A stretch of 64,000 nt of DNA. Origin: Clostridia bacterium. Lineage in GTDB: Bacteria > Bacillota > Clostridia > Saccharofermentanales > Saccharofermentanaceae. This document shows, piece by piece, positions 52,398-61,335 of the stretch (position 1 is the stretch's first letter; the number at the start of each line of letters is the position of its first letter). The stretch covers positions 1 through 64,000 of the forward strand of contig JAKSRE010000012.1 of assembly GCA_024403775.1 (NCBI GenBank). The letters run 5' to 3'. The position numbers and the translations under genes were made by a program. The notes under the pieces are model-generated. The model had not been told where the DNA came from. It saw only the letters and a list, made by a program, of their open reading frames with translations, and did not search any database.

Positions 52398-53183
52398 ATG
52401 GCAGATGTAGATTTAAATAACATTAAGCTTAAAGCTATGATGCAGCAGATTAAAATCTCAAGAAGCGAACAGAATATGCTTGATCTTCTTGCAGAGGCTG
52501 CAGTTTGCAGCTATCTTGTTCCAGTAGATGGTACAGATAAGATTAGTTTTCATGCACTTCAGGGAAGTGGTAATAAAGTATATCTCGTGGTATATGCTGA
52601 TGGCGAGACTTTTCTTAAGGACTTCTCAGCAGATAAAAAGCAGAAAACTGTACTTGCAACTTTTGCAGATCTCATTGAAGCTGTTTTAAATGAGTCATTA
52701 AACATGGATGGTTTTATCCTTAATCCTGGTCACGAAGAGATTTTGTTTGGTAAGGATATGCTTAAACTTATTAAGGATCAAATGCCTCAAAAAGAAGAGT
52801 CTTCTAATGATGATGCTGACTCAAAGGCAAAAGAAGCCATAGAGGATATAAAGATTGGTGACAGTAACAAGTATCCAGAAGGTTTAAGAGATATTATTAA
52901 TTCTTTTGGTACATTAAAAAGTGAGGTTACCAAGATTTTCCTTCGCTTATATCAAAAAAATCCCAACTCTGATTCATCAGAAAAAGAGATGGGATGGTTA
53001 TTTGTAATTGAGTTTAACAAAGTATGTTCTGGCGATCTTCAGAAGACTATTTTTGGAGAATTTGATCAGGTAGTGGCTGATTATGTTGATAATATGCCAT
53101 ATATCATAATCAATTCTACATCTGCTCTTGGAAAAGAGGCCATGAATAATGCAGAGCCAGTTTATTCTCAGTTTGATGAATAA
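52398..53183 (+). CDS. SseB family protein
   Basis: A 261-aa soluble protein with an SseB N-terminal domain (about 20-130: VPVDGTDKISFHALQG, YADGETFLKDFS, GFILNPGHEEILFGKDML) and an SseB C-terminal domain (about 155-260: YPEGLRDIINSFGTLKSEVTKIFLRLYQK). SseB proteins are known from enhanced serine sensitivity and from bacteriocin immunity-like contexts; the biochemical role is unclear. It follows yfcE by 15 bases and is probably the last gene of that operon. Confidence 0.82.
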   Translation: MADVDLNNIKLKAMMQQIKISRSEQNMLDLLAEAAVCSYLVPVDGTDKISFHALQGSGNKVYLVVYADGETFLKDFSADKKQKTVLATFADLIEAVLNESLNMDGFILNPGHEEILFGKDMLKLIKDQMPQKEESSNDDADSKAKEAIEDIKIGDSNKYPEGLRDIINSFGTLKSEVTKIFLRLYQKNPNSDSSEKEMGWLFVIEFNKVCSGDLQKTIFGEFDQVVADYVDNMPYIIINSTSALGKEAMNNAEPVYSQFDE

Positions 53184-54560
53184 TCAAAATTCTGAGAGTT
53201 TATCCTTTGTAATTTTATAAATTTTACGAATTCTTCGTTTAGAGTGATCAGTTTTGCGTTCGATTGGTTTTACTATCTTATTCCAGTTATGGTAAAACTC
53301 AAATAGGTTACGCTCGATACTTTTTGAAGCTTTGTATTTTAAATGGATTAGTGTATTAGCGTCACGCTCTGCGTGGCGTTTATTATATCTGTCAATTGTC
53401 TCGTTATAAGCTACTTCAACCTTGTTGGCAAAAGATTCCGCATCAAAATCTTTTACTGAAGATACGGCGTTTGAAGCGAGCTTATTATAAAAAATATCAT
53501 CATTAAAAATCTCATCAGCAATTGATGGCAAATCGTCTGGATTACTGAAGACACGACTGTTAACCTTATCATTTAATATAGTTGCAATGCAGTCATCATA
53601 TCTGGCTATTACTGGTAAACCTGAAGCAAGAGCTTCGTAATATGTAAGCCCCTGAGTCTCAGAAGTAGAGCAGGATATAAATGCATCACCAACATGATAA
53701 TATGTTGCAACTTCGCTATATGGAACGAATCCTGGGAAACGGACTCTGTCGCCTAGATTAAGTTCCAAAGCAAGAGCCTTTAAGTCCTCTAATGCAGGTC
53801 CATCACCAATAACTACAAACAAAATATTTGGATTCTTCTTAAGCATCTCAGGCATCTTACGAATAATCATATCGATGCTTTTCTCATGAGCTACTCGTCC
53901 AATAGACAGAAGGACTCTGTCGTCTGGAAGAATACTCCATTCTTTTTTAATCTCAGCAATTCTGTTTTTATCAATGCTATCGATACTAAAAGGCTTTAGA
54001 TTAATGCCAGAAGGGATTATATATGTAGGCATATCTACTCCGTAAGAAGTTACGCTCTGTAATACCTTCTCAGTAGGAACAATAAGTGAATTAGCTGATT
54101 CACAGTATACTTCGGAGAGTTTACGTGCAAGAGTTTTTGCAGGTATATCTGCTATTTTAATCCCATGAGTAACGTAGTGAGTATAATCCTCCCACATTGT
54201 GTGATATGTGTGAATGTGTGGGATACCAAGAGTTTTTGCGATAAGATGCCCCATTATTCCCATAGAAAACTCTGACTGAGAGTGAATAATGTCTATTTTA
54301 AACTTACGGCATAATGCAAGAACACCAATGTAGTAAGGTTTTACTGCTCTATAAGGCTTAACAAATGCCAAAGAAATAGATGGAACTCTGTAGACAATAG
54401 GGTTTGTCTCAACAAGCTTAATCTTTTTTGAAGGCTCAGATATTGAGAAGATGTATACTTTGTGTCCTTTATCAATAAGACCGTTTGTCAAAGTATATAT
54501 TGAACTTGATACGCCATTAATATTTGGAAAGTAATTATCTGTAAAAATTGCTATATTCAT
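53184..54560 (-). CDS. GT4 glycosyltransferase, glycolipid-type
   Basis: A 458-aa GT-B enzyme. MNIAIFTDNYFPNINGVSSSIYTL is the N-terminal GT4 lobe of diacylglycerol glucosyltransferases; LLSIGRVAHEKSIDMII, RVRFPGFVPYSEV and CSTSETQGLTYYEALASGLPV (E-x7-E pattern) form the sugar-nucleotide site. It probably transfers glucose to diacylglycerol or to a glycosyl-lipid. The C-terminal about 70 residues are basic and may bind the membrane. ATG 54560 follows AGAGGAA. Convergent with SseB, stop to stop without a gap. Confidence 0.87.
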   Translation of the reverse strand: MNIAIFTDNYFPNINGVSSSIYTLTNGLIDKGHKVYIFSISEPSKKIKLVETNPIVYRVPSISLAFVKPYRAVKPYYIGVLALCRKFKIDIIHSQSEFSMGIMGHLIAKTLGIPHIHTYHTMWEDYTHYVTHGIKIADIPAKTLARKLSEVYCESANSLIVPTEKVLQSVTSYGVDMPTYIIPSGINLKPFSIDSIDKNRIAEIKKEWSILPDDRVLLSIGRVAHEKSIDMIIRKMPEMLKKNPNILFVVIGDGPALEDLKALALELNLGDRVRFPGFVPYSEVATYYHVGDAFISCSTSETQGLTYYEALASGLPVIARYDDCIATILNDKVNSRVFSNPDDLPSIADEIFNDDIFYNKLASNAVSSVKDFDAESFANKVEVAYNETIDRYNKRHAERDANTLIHLKYKASKSIERNLFEFYHNWNKIVKPIERKTDHSKRRIRKIYKITKDKLSEF

Positions 54561-54583
54561 AAAATATTCCTCTGTCATTTCTT

Positions 54584-54598
54584 TTCGAAAATATTATA
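54584..54598 (-). promoter_or_regulatory. -10 box and TTCGAA initiation region of the GT4 gene
   Basis: On the minus strand TATAAT (54598-54593), four bases further TTCGAA (54589-54584), overlapping the expected transcript start. Confidence 0.5.
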
Positions 54599-54674
54599 AC
54601 CCAATTATTAAAAAATGCTATGATAGTGTATAATACACGATACTATATTAAAGGAATAAAGATTAAAAATCAGC

Positions 54675-55769
54675 ATGGCAATTAATAAAGAAAAAGTTAA
54701 TTCTGTACTAATGAGATATGAAGAGATCCTTGCTTCTATGCAGGATCCTGGTGTTATTAACGATAAAGAAAGATATCTTCGCCTATCAAAAGAATTAGGT
54801 GAGATGGAGCCTAAGGTGGCAACCATCAGAAGATATTTTGAGAATGAGAAGAAGATGGAGGAGGCTTTGGAACTTCTTCAGATGTCTGATGATGAAGAAA
54901 TCAAGCTTCTTGCAAATGAAGAATTGAATGAGGCTAAAGCTGATACTGATTTTCTTGAACATGAGATTGCCCTTATTCTTGCGCCTAGAGATCCAAGAGA
55001 TGAACGTAATGTTATCGTTGAGATTCGTGGCGGTGCTGGCGGTGAAGAGGCTGCATTATTTGCGAGCACCCTGTTTAAAATGTATTCAGGCTATGCCCAG
55101 AATAAAGGGTTCAGTATTGATGTTATTGATACAAATGAGACTGAACTTGGCGGATATAAAGAGATTGTCTTTGAGATTAATGGAAAAGGTGCTTATTCAA
55201 GATTTAAGTTTGAGAGCGGTGTTCACAGAGTTCAAAGAGTTCCAGTTACGGAGACAAGTGGTCGAGTTCACACATCAACTGTAACTGTTGCAGTTCTTCC
55301 AGAAGCTGAAGCAGCAGAGGTTAAGATTAATCCTGATGACTTAAGAATTGATACATACCGTGCATCAGGTAAAGGTGGACAGCACGTAAACAGAACAGAT
55401 TCAGCTATCAGAATAACTCATATTCCAACAGGTATAGTTGTTCAGTGTCAGGATGAGAGAAGCCAGTATAAGAACAAAGATAAGGCCATGGCGGTTTTAA
55501 GTTCCAGACTTCTTGAGATGGCCGAAAACAAGGCCAAAAACGAAGTTGCAGATACCCGTAAAAATCAGGTCGGAACAGGTGAACGTTCTGAGAAGATTAG
55601 AACATATAACTATCATCAGGGACGTGTATCAGATCACAGAATCGGATTGACTCTTTATAAGCTTGAAGCTATCTTGGCTGGTGATTTGGATGAGATTATT
55701 GATGCACTTACAATTGCTGGTGGTGCCGATGAATTGACAGTAAATAATAGTGATCTTGATGAAGATTGA
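54675..55769 (+). CDS. prfA: Peptide chain release factor 1
   Basis: A 364-aa factor that reads UAA and UAG stop codons. The codon tripeptide PVT is at residues 190-192 (PxT of RF1), and GGQ at 234-236 in SGKGGQHVNRTDSA promotes peptidyl-tRNA hydrolysis. IRTYNYHQGRVSDHRIGLTLYKLEAILAGDLDEII is the C-terminal end. Full length. The prmC gene, which usually follows prfA and methylates GGQ, is not here: sua5 starts 15 bases downstream. Confidence 0.97.
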   Translation: MAINKEKVNSVLMRYEEILASMQDPGVINDKERYLRLSKELGEMEPKVATIRRYFENEKKMEEALELLQMSDDEEIKLLANEELNEAKADTDFLEHEIALILAPRDPRDERNVIVEIRGGAGGEEAALFASTLFKMYSGYAQNKGFSIDVIDTNETELGGYKEIVFEINGKGAYSRFKFESGVHRVQRVPVTETSGRVHTSTVTVAVLPEAEAAEVKINPDDLRIDTYRASGKGGQHVNRTDSAIRITHIPTGIVVQCQDERSQYKNKDKAMAVLSSRLLEMAENKAKNEVADTRKNQVGTGERSEKIRTYNYHQGRVSDHRIGLTLYKLEAILAGDLDEIIDALTIAGGADELTVNNSDLDED

Positions 55770-55784
55770 TGAGGATGAATTACT

Positions 55785-57584
55785 ATGAGAGTTAAAAAGT
55801 ATGATAAAACTCATTTAATATCTGGTTTAGACGTTAAAGGGATGGAGGATGCAGCTAACCATCTAAGAAATGGTGAAGTTGTAGGTTTCCCTACTGAGAC
55901 AGTTTACGGTCTTGGAGCTAATGCTTTTAGTGAGGAAGCTGTAAATAAGATTTTCGAGGCTAAGGGAAGACCTGGTGATAATCCTCTCATAGTTCATATT
56001 GCTGATAAAAGTATGATAGATGAATTAGTAGTTGAAAAAACTCCAACTGCTACTAAGCTGATTGATGCATTTATGCCAGGTCCTATCACTGTCATTATGC
56101 GTAAATCTGACAGGATTCCTTCAAATGTAACAGGCGGACTTGATACGGTTGGTATAAGAATGCCATCAAAAAAAGAAGCTAATGAATTTTTGAAGCTGTG
56201 TAACTGTCCTGTTGCAGCACCTTCTGCAAATGTTTCTGGTAGTCCTTCTCCGACAAGAGCTGACCATGTAATGGCTGATATGGATGGTTATGTTTATGCT
56301 GTAATTGACGGTGGAGAATCTGAATTTGGTTTGGAATCAACCGTGGTTGATGCGACAGGTGAGAAGCCAGTTATTTTAAGACCAGGTGCGATTACTGCCA
56401 AGATGATCGAAAATGCTCTGAATGAAGAGACATCAGATAAATTATCACTTGATGAAGGTGAGGCTCCTAAGGCTCCAGGAATGAAATACAGACATTATGC
56501 ACCTCATTGTACTGTTGAAGTAATTATGCTTCCAGATAACTGTGAGATTATAAATGATGAGAATCTTAACAGTGAGTATTCTACAGAAGAACTTACTGAT
56601 ATAGATTTTGATAGTCTTAGTGAAGCTGAGAAGAGACAGTATTTTAATATTACGCTTCCATATTTTAATAGAATTAAGGAGATTTTAAGCAGTAATCCAC
56701 TGGCAAGAATTGGTATTTTTGCTGGAGAAGAAGTTAGAAGTTCTATTGAGAAATTGGCTGATGAGAATATTTTTTATCACACAGAGTTTTTTGTGTATGG
56801 TAAGACCTGTGATGCTTCTTCTGCCTCACACTATTTGTTCGACGGACTTCGTGAACTTGATATAAATAAAACAGACATTATCCTTGCGGCAGGTTTTAAT
56901 GGTACTGGCATCTCAAAAGCCTATATGAACCGTCTTTTGAAGGCTAGTGTTAAGTCAGGTGACTGTCCTGATGCTGTAAAAAATGGTGATGATATTAATT
57001 TAAGAAGTAATCGCTCTTTGGATTCATTCAAGGAGACTACTACAGCTTCAGTATTATTTATTTGTGATAAGAATCGTAACCTGTCTATTGCTGCAGAGAC
57101 AATTATGCGCGATATGATAAGAAAGGAAGCACCATTTTGTTCTGTATTCTCAAGAGATGTTGGTGCTGAAATATATGCTGAATCATGTGGAATTAATGCT
57201 ATTGATGGCGATAGTCCGGATGAGTTTACATTGAAGGCATTAAAAGACGAATTTAATATCGATGCTTCTTATATGAGAAGTATCAGAGGAGAAGCTTCAA
57301 TTTATGATGATTCAAATTTGATTATATGTTTAAGAGAGAAGACTTTACAGAATTTAATCCGTAATTTCCCTCCACTTGAGAATAAGGCTTTTTCTTTATC
57401 TTCTTACGCTGCTAATTGTGGTTTGGTAGTAAAAAATGAACAGGGTAAGGTATTATCGCTTTCTCTTCCTGATCCTTCTGGTGAGAATTATGAGACACAT
57501 CTTCATACTGTTAAGGCAATAAAAGCATTCCTTGATTTACTTTTCCCATATATTCTTAAAGATTTGGGCGTTAAGAGAATTTAA
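55785..57584 (+). CDS. Sua5 L-threonylcarbamoyladenylate synthase fused to a degenerate LMW-phosphatase domain
   Basis: A 599-aa fusion. N-terminal half: Sua5/TsaC with PTETVYGLG (36-44), EAKGRPGDNPLIVHI and APSANVSGSPSPT, making threonylcarbamoyl-AMP for the t6A base of tRNA, followed by the Sua5 accessory domain (about 230-400). C-terminal half (about 420-590): low-molecular-weight phosphatase (YwlE-like) fold with VLFICDKNRNLSIAAETIM; the loop C427-x5 ends in Leu433 instead of Arg, though the later DP motif (LPDPSG) remains. Separate ywlC and ywlE genes are neighbours in many Firmicutes, so this is a fusion of neighbours with an inactive-looking phosphatase. Confidence 0.88.
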   Translation: MRVKKYDKTHLISGLDVKGMEDAANHLRNGEVVGFPTETVYGLGANAFSEEAVNKIFEAKGRPGDNPLIVHIADKSMIDELVVEKTPTATKLIDAFMPGPITVIMRKSDRIPSNVTGGLDTVGIRMPSKKEANEFLKLCNCPVAAPSANVSGSPSPTRADHVMADMDGYVYAVIDGGESEFGLESTVVDATGEKPVILRPGAITAKMIENALNEETSDKLSLDEGEAPKAPGMKYRHYAPHCTVEVIMLPDNCEIINDENLNSEYSTEELTDIDFDSLSEAEKRQYFNITLPYFNRIKEILSSNPLARIGIFAGEEVRSSIEKLADENIFYHTEFFVYGKTCDASSASHYLFDGLRELDINKTDIILAAGFNGTGISKAYMNRLLKASVKSGDCPDAVKNGDDINLRSNRSLDSFKETTTASVLFICDKNRNLSIAAETIMRDMIRKEAPFCSVFSRDVGAEIYAESCGINAIDGDSPDEFTLKALKDEFNIDASYMRSIRGEASIYDDSNLIICLREKTLQNLIRNFPPLENKAFSLSSYAANCGLVVKNEQGKVLSLSLPDPSGENYETHLHTVKAIKAFLDLLFPYILKDLGVKRI

Positions 57585-57628
57585 GCGTAAAGTTGGAACT
57601 AATGTTAATTTCTTTAGAAATTGTATTG

Positions 57629-57637
57629 TGATATAAT
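57629..57637 (+). promoter_or_regulatory. Extended -10 promoter of the rpsF operon
   Basis: TGaTATAAT (57629-57637), giving a leader of about 170 bases. Confidence 0.6.
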
Positions 57638-57643
57638 TTTAGA

Positions 57644-57812
57644 GTAATAAACAAATAGTGGTACTGATACGAATTATTGTAATTAAAGCGTTTTTTATCT
57701 TGACTAAGTGGCATACTATGTGGTATTCTCACAAGGCTGTTTATATGTTTAACAGTTATCCTTGCTCGATACGAGATATCGGGCCTAATGTCCAAGAGGA
57801 GGTGAATGACAC
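57644..57812 (+). promoter_or_regulatory. Long, structured leader of rpsF
   Basis: Between the promoter and rpsF the sequence can form CAAGG-CTGTT/AACAG-ttat-CCTTG (about 57730-57765) and CGATA-cgaga-TATCG (57768-57782). I did not find the CCG bulge of the known S6:S18 leader motif, so an autoregulatory role is only possible. Confidence 0.4.
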
Positions 57813-58103
57813 ATGGCAAATCAATATCAGTTGATAGTTATCCTTAGCCCAGAGTTGGGAGAAGAGGGTATTAACAATTTGTCTGAGAGCATCAAGGCTA
57901 AGATTGAGGCTTCTGCAGTTTCCGTTGACGCTATCGATTCAATGGGTAAGAAGACACTCGCTTATGAGATCGCTGACCAGACAGAGGGCTTCTATGTAAA
58001 GTATACATTTACATCTGAGTCTGATTTACCTAAGGAAATTGAGCGTGTTCTCAAGATTACTGAAGGCGTTTTGCGTTACATCGTAGTTCGTATTGGCGAG
58101 TAA
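57813..58103 (+). CDS. rpsF: 30S ribosomal protein S6
   Basis: A 96-aa protein of the 30S platform that partners S18. YQLIVILSPELGEEGINNLSESIKAKIEAS, KKTLAYEIADQTEGFYVKYTF and LRYIVVRI are the S6 strands. GAGGAGGTG precedes the ATG. It opens the rpsF-ssb-rpsR operon. Confidence 0.96.
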   Translation: MANQYQLIVILSPELGEEGINNLSESIKAKIEASAVSVDAIDSMGKKTLAYEIADQTEGFYVKYTFTSESDLPKEIERVLKITEGVLRYIVVRIGE

Positions 58104-58127
58104 TCGTTTAATAACGGAGGAAGTAAC

Positions 58128-58634
58128 ATGAACAAAGTAGTATTATTAGGTAGACTAACAAAGGACCCTGAAGTAAAGATGACTGCAAGCCAGACATCAT
58201 TCTGTAATTTCACAATCGCTGTAGATCGCAGATTCAAAGATGCTAATGGTCAGAGACAGGCAGATTTCATTAGTTGTGTTGCTTGGAGACAGACAGCACA
58301 GTTTATCGGAAACTATTTCCGTAAGGGTTCCAAAATATTAGTAGGCGGAAGCATTCAGTCACGTTCATATGACGATGCTAACGGTCAGAAGAGATATGTA
58401 ACTGAAGTCGTTGTTGATGAAGTAGATTTTGCTGATTCAGGACGTGCAGAAGGTCAGGCAAATGTAGGCTATAGTGTTCCACAGGCTCCTGTATCTTATG
58501 CTCCAGCAGCTCCAACTGCTCCTACAGCTCCAGTTGCACCAACCGCTCCAATGAGTTCAATACCTGTTGATCCAAGTATGAACGATGGATTCGGTCCTGC
58601 TGATGCTGATGATGTACTACCGTTCGAGATTTAA
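58128..58634 (+). CDS. ssb: Single-stranded DNA-binding protein
   Basis: A 168-aa SSB. The OB fold (1-110) has MNKVVLLGRLTKDPEVK, FTIAVDRRF, DFISCVAWRQTAQFIGNYFRKGSKILVGGSI. A Pro/Ala/Thr-rich linker (about 125-150) follows, and the acidic tip DDVLPFEI (usual DDDIPF) recruits replication partners. Sits between rpsF and rpsR as in most Firmicutes. Confidence 0.96.
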   Translation: MNKVVLLGRLTKDPEVKMTASQTSFCNFTIAVDRRFKDANGQRQADFISCVAWRQTAQFIGNYFRKGSKILVGGSIQSRSYDDANGQKRYVTEVVVDEVDFADSGRAEGQANVGYSVPQAPVSYAPAAPTAPTAPVAPTAPMSSIPVDPSMNDGFGPADADDVLPFEI

Positions 58635-58680
58635 TTCGAATTTGACTTGATTATTTAGATAATCGGATAAGGAGTTTAAA

Positions 58681-58950
58681 ATGGCTGAGAATAGAGCACC
58701 TAAGACAAGTCGTGAATTTAACAATAATTCTAGACAGAGACGTCCACGTAGAAAGGCTTGCCAGTTCTGCGCTGATAAGGTAGAAGTTATCGACTTTATG
58801 GACGTAGCAAGACTTAAGAAGTGTACTTCAGAGCGCGGTAAGATTCTCCCTAAGAGAATGACTGGCACATGTGCTAAGCACCAGCGTGAGTTGACAACTG
58901 CTATCAAGAGAGCACGTCACATCGCACTTCTCCCATTCATTGCTGACTAA
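58681..58950 (+). CDS. rpsR: 30S ribosomal protein S18 (zinc-binding C+ form)
   Basis: An 89-aa protein. CQFC, KKCTS and TGTCAKHQ keep all four zinc ligands (three/four Cys and His), so this is the C+ form. [12 protein letters not shown] is the conserved end. It packs against S6 in the 30S platform. The first about 25 residues are an Asn/Arg-rich N-terminal extension. AAGGAG precedes the ATG. Confidence 0.96.
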   Translation: MAENRAPKTSREFNNNSRQRRPRRKACQFCADKVEVIDFMDVARLKKCTSERGKILPKRMTGTCAKHQRELTTAIKRARHIALLPFIAD

Positions 58951-58971
58951 TTTGATTCTTTGAATCTTTGT

Positions 58972-59000
58972 TTGAAGCAAAGGGAATAATATTGTATAAT
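58972..59000 (+). promoter_or_regulatory. Promoter of rplI
   Basis: TTGAAG (58972-58977), 17 bases, TATAAT (58995-59000). Confidence 0.7.
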
Positions 59001-59002
59001 AC

Positions 59003-59054
59003 ATGAGCATTTTGTAATCGATGTTGATTACGGGATGCTCATTATTTTTGTTAT
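59003..59054 (+). terminator. Terminator-like hairpin at the start of the rplI transcript
   Basis: ATGAGCAT pairs with ATGCTCAT, with an inner TGTAATC/GATTAC stem, followed by TATTTTTG. It would end read-through from rpsR; transcripts from the rplI promoter start inside its left arm. Confidence 0.6.
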
Positions 59055-59086
59055 TAAAATTATGTGCATATAGGAGGATATTGGAG

Positions 59087-59530
59087 ATGAAACTTATACT
59101 TTTACAGGATGTTAAAGATGTAGGAAAGAAGAATGATGTTGTTGATGTAAATGACGGTTATGGCCGTAATTTCCTTCTTAAGAAGAAACTTGCTAGAGAA
59201 GTAAATGCAGCTAATCTTAATGATGTTAAGATGAAGAAGGGGGCTGAAGCAGAGCTTGCTAGAAGAGAACTCGAGAATGCAAAACTCCTTGCTTCCAAGA
59301 TTGAGAATAAAGAGTTTGAACTTAAGGTTAAGTGCGGTGAGGGCGGTAAGCTCTACGGCGCTGTTACTTCTATGGATGTAGCTGAGGCTGTTAAGAAGCA
59401 GGGCTATGAAGTATCAAAGAAGAATATTGTTATCGATGGAACAATCAAAAATGTTGGTAAATTTGATGTTAAAGTAAAGCTTCACACAAAGGTATCAACA
59501 AAAATCGTTGTTAATATTGTTGCTGAGTAA
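59087..59530 (+). CDS. rplI: 50S ribosomal protein L9
   Basis: A 147-aa protein. MKLILLQDVKDVGKKNDVVDVNDGYGRNFLLKKKLA is the N-terminal RNA-binding domain; a connecting helix (about 40-75) and the C-terminal domain (GGKLYGAVTSMDVAEAVKKQ) follow. ATG 59087 follows AGGAGG. dnaB starts 14 bases after the stop. Confidence 0.96.
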   Translation: MKLILLQDVKDVGKKNDVVDVNDGYGRNFLLKKKLAREVNAANLNDVKMKKGAEAELARRELENAKLLASKIENKEFELKVKCGEGGKLYGAVTSMDVAEAVKKQGYEVSKKNIVIDGTIKNVGKFDVKVKLHTKVSTKIVVNIVAE

Positions 59531-59544
59531 TAGGTTTACTATTA

Positions 59545-61323
59545 ATGGACAGAGAATTCGGTGATAATTTAATTGAAAATAATGCTGCGTTAAATGAGGG
59601 AAGTCCTTCTTCTCGTAGTTTACCTTGCGATATTATCAGTGAGAAGGCAATTCTTCAGCTTTGCATGGCTAATCCAGATATTGTCAGTGTTGTTGCTGGA
59701 AAAAAACTTAAATCAGAAGATTTCTATGATTCTAGAAATCAGTTGATCTTTATTGCGATTTCAGATATTTATATGTCTGGTAAGAGAGCAGATTTTATTT
59801 CAGTATCGAATGAATTAAGTAATAAAGGTAAACTTAATCAGGCTGGTGGTACGAATTATCTCTATGAAGTAGCTAATTTCATGGCTGTCGCATCTAATAT
59901 TGATGCATATATTGATTATGTTAAAGATAAGAGTCGTTCCAGACAATTAATTAATTATCTCGGTGATTTGACTAAGCTTGCCTATGATGACAAGAATGAA
60001 GCAAGCACAATTATAGATACTGCAGTTGGTGGTTTGTCTTCGATGAGAGATGCAGGAACTTCTGGTCTTACTTCTCTTGGAGCTCAGATTCGTGAGAACC
60101 TTCAGGAACTTCACGACATAACTACTGGTAAGAAAAAGATTGTAAAGATAAGAACAGGTTTTAAAGGACTGGATTTTCATCTTGGTGGTCTTAAGCCAGG
60201 TGCCCTTTATATTATTGCTGCTCGTCCAGGTATGGGTAAAACTTCTCTTGCAATAAATATTGCGACAAATGCTGCTCTTAATTATAACGAGACAGTATGT
60301 TTCTTCTCATTGGAAATGAGTAAGAAGGAACTGGCAAATAAGATTTTGATTACAAGATCTAATGTTGATGGCAAGAAACTTCAGCGTGCTGAGACTACTC
60401 CAGCTGAGGAGCAGGAACTTGCTTCATCTCTTACTGAACTTGCAAGAATACCTTTTTATATAGATGATGATTCTCAGACCAATCCGATTACTATGCGTTC
60501 CAAGCTTAAGCAGAAGATGGCAAATGGCGGAGTTTCTGTTGTTGTTGTTGACTACATTGGTCTTATGACTATGCCAAATATCGGTAAAAATACTTCAAGA
60601 CAACAGGAGATTGCGGATATCTCACGTAATTTAAAACTTCTTGCGATGGAACTTCAGGTGCCTGTTATTGCACTTTCTCAGTTATCCCGTGGTGCTGAGC
60701 AGCGTGAAGATCATACACCAATGTTGTCTGATCTTCGTGATTCTGGTGCTATCGAGCAGGATGCGGATGCAGTAATTTTTATCGACAGAGACAGTTATTA
60801 TCGAGATAAGACAGATAAAAAGAAGACTAATGATAAGAATTCTGATGGCGATGGTGATAAGGATACTAATTCAAATCAGAATTCATCTAATGATAGTGAA
60901 GTATTAGATGCAAAGATAATTGTTGCCAAGAACAGAGCAGGTAGTACTGGTACCTGTAAGGTTCTCTGGATTCCAAAGAAAACTTTGTTTGTTGATCCAG
61001 TTCGTGATAATGGAGAACCACCTGAAGGATATATGTCCAAGGTGTCTGCATTTAGTCGTACAACTGATGCAGCTTCTGCATCTGGTAACTATAGTTTTGA
61101 AGAACCACCAATGCCTGAGGAACCATATGTTCCTAGTGACAGTGACGTACCACCTCAGTATGATGAAGGAATACCTCCTTTTGAAGAGTTTGGTGAACCT
61201 CAATTTGTTCCAGATGAGGTGCCTTCCGGAATAGGTGAAGAACCTGGTGGGGAGCCAATTAATATGGATAATGAAGAGTTTTTTGCAGATTCTCATTCAG
61301 AATTACCACCTGATTTTATGTAA
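59545..61323 (+). CDS. dnaB: Replicative DNA helicase DnaB with extended acidic tail
   Basis: A 592-aa hexameric replication helicase. N-terminal domain about 25-130; RecA-like domain with Walker A ARPGMGKTS (about 226-234), EMSKKEL, VVVDYIGLM (Walker B) and SQLSRGAEQREDHTPMLSDLRDSGAIEQDAD. It departs from the usual 440-450 aa: a low-complexity insert of Lys/Asp/Asn/Ser (about 427-452) within the C-terminal domain, and a Pro/Glu/Asp-rich tail of about 90 residues (YVPSDSDVPPQYDEGIPPFE region) after KTLFVDP. The tail is a plausible protein-docking segment. Confidence 0.95.
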   Translation: MDREFGDNLIENNAALNEGSPSSRSLPCDIISEKAILQLCMANPDIVSVVAGKKLKSEDFYDSRNQLIFIAISDIYMSGKRADFISVSNELSNKGKLNQAGGTNYLYEVANFMAVASNIDAYIDYVKDKSRSRQLINYLGDLTKLAYDDKNEASTIIDTAVGGLSSMRDAGTSGLTSLGAQIRENLQELHDITTGKKKIVKIRTGFKGLDFHLGGLKPGALYIIAARPGMGKTSLAINIATNAALNYNETVCFFSLEMSKKELANKILITRSNVDGKKLQRAETTPAEEQELASSLTELARIPFYIDDDSQTNPITMRSKLKQKMANGGVSVVVVDYIGLMTMPNIGKNTSRQQEIADISRNLKLLAMELQVPVIALSQLSRGAEQREDHTPMLSDLRDSGAIEQDADAVIFIDRDSYYRDKTDKKKTNDKNSDGDGDKDTNSNQNSSNDSEVLDAKIIVAKNRAGSTGTCKVLWIPKKTLFVDPVRDNGEPPEGYMSKVSAFSRTTDAASASGNYSFEEPPMPEEPYVPSDSDVPPQYDEGIPPFEEFGEPQFVPDEVPSGIGEEPGGEPINMDNEEFFADSHSELPPDFM

Positions 61324-61335
61324 GGATATTTGATA

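Noticed and set aside
57644-57812. Known S6:S18 autoregulatory leader motif
   Set aside because: Structures can be drawn, but the conserved CCG bulge is not found, so the known motif is not claimed.
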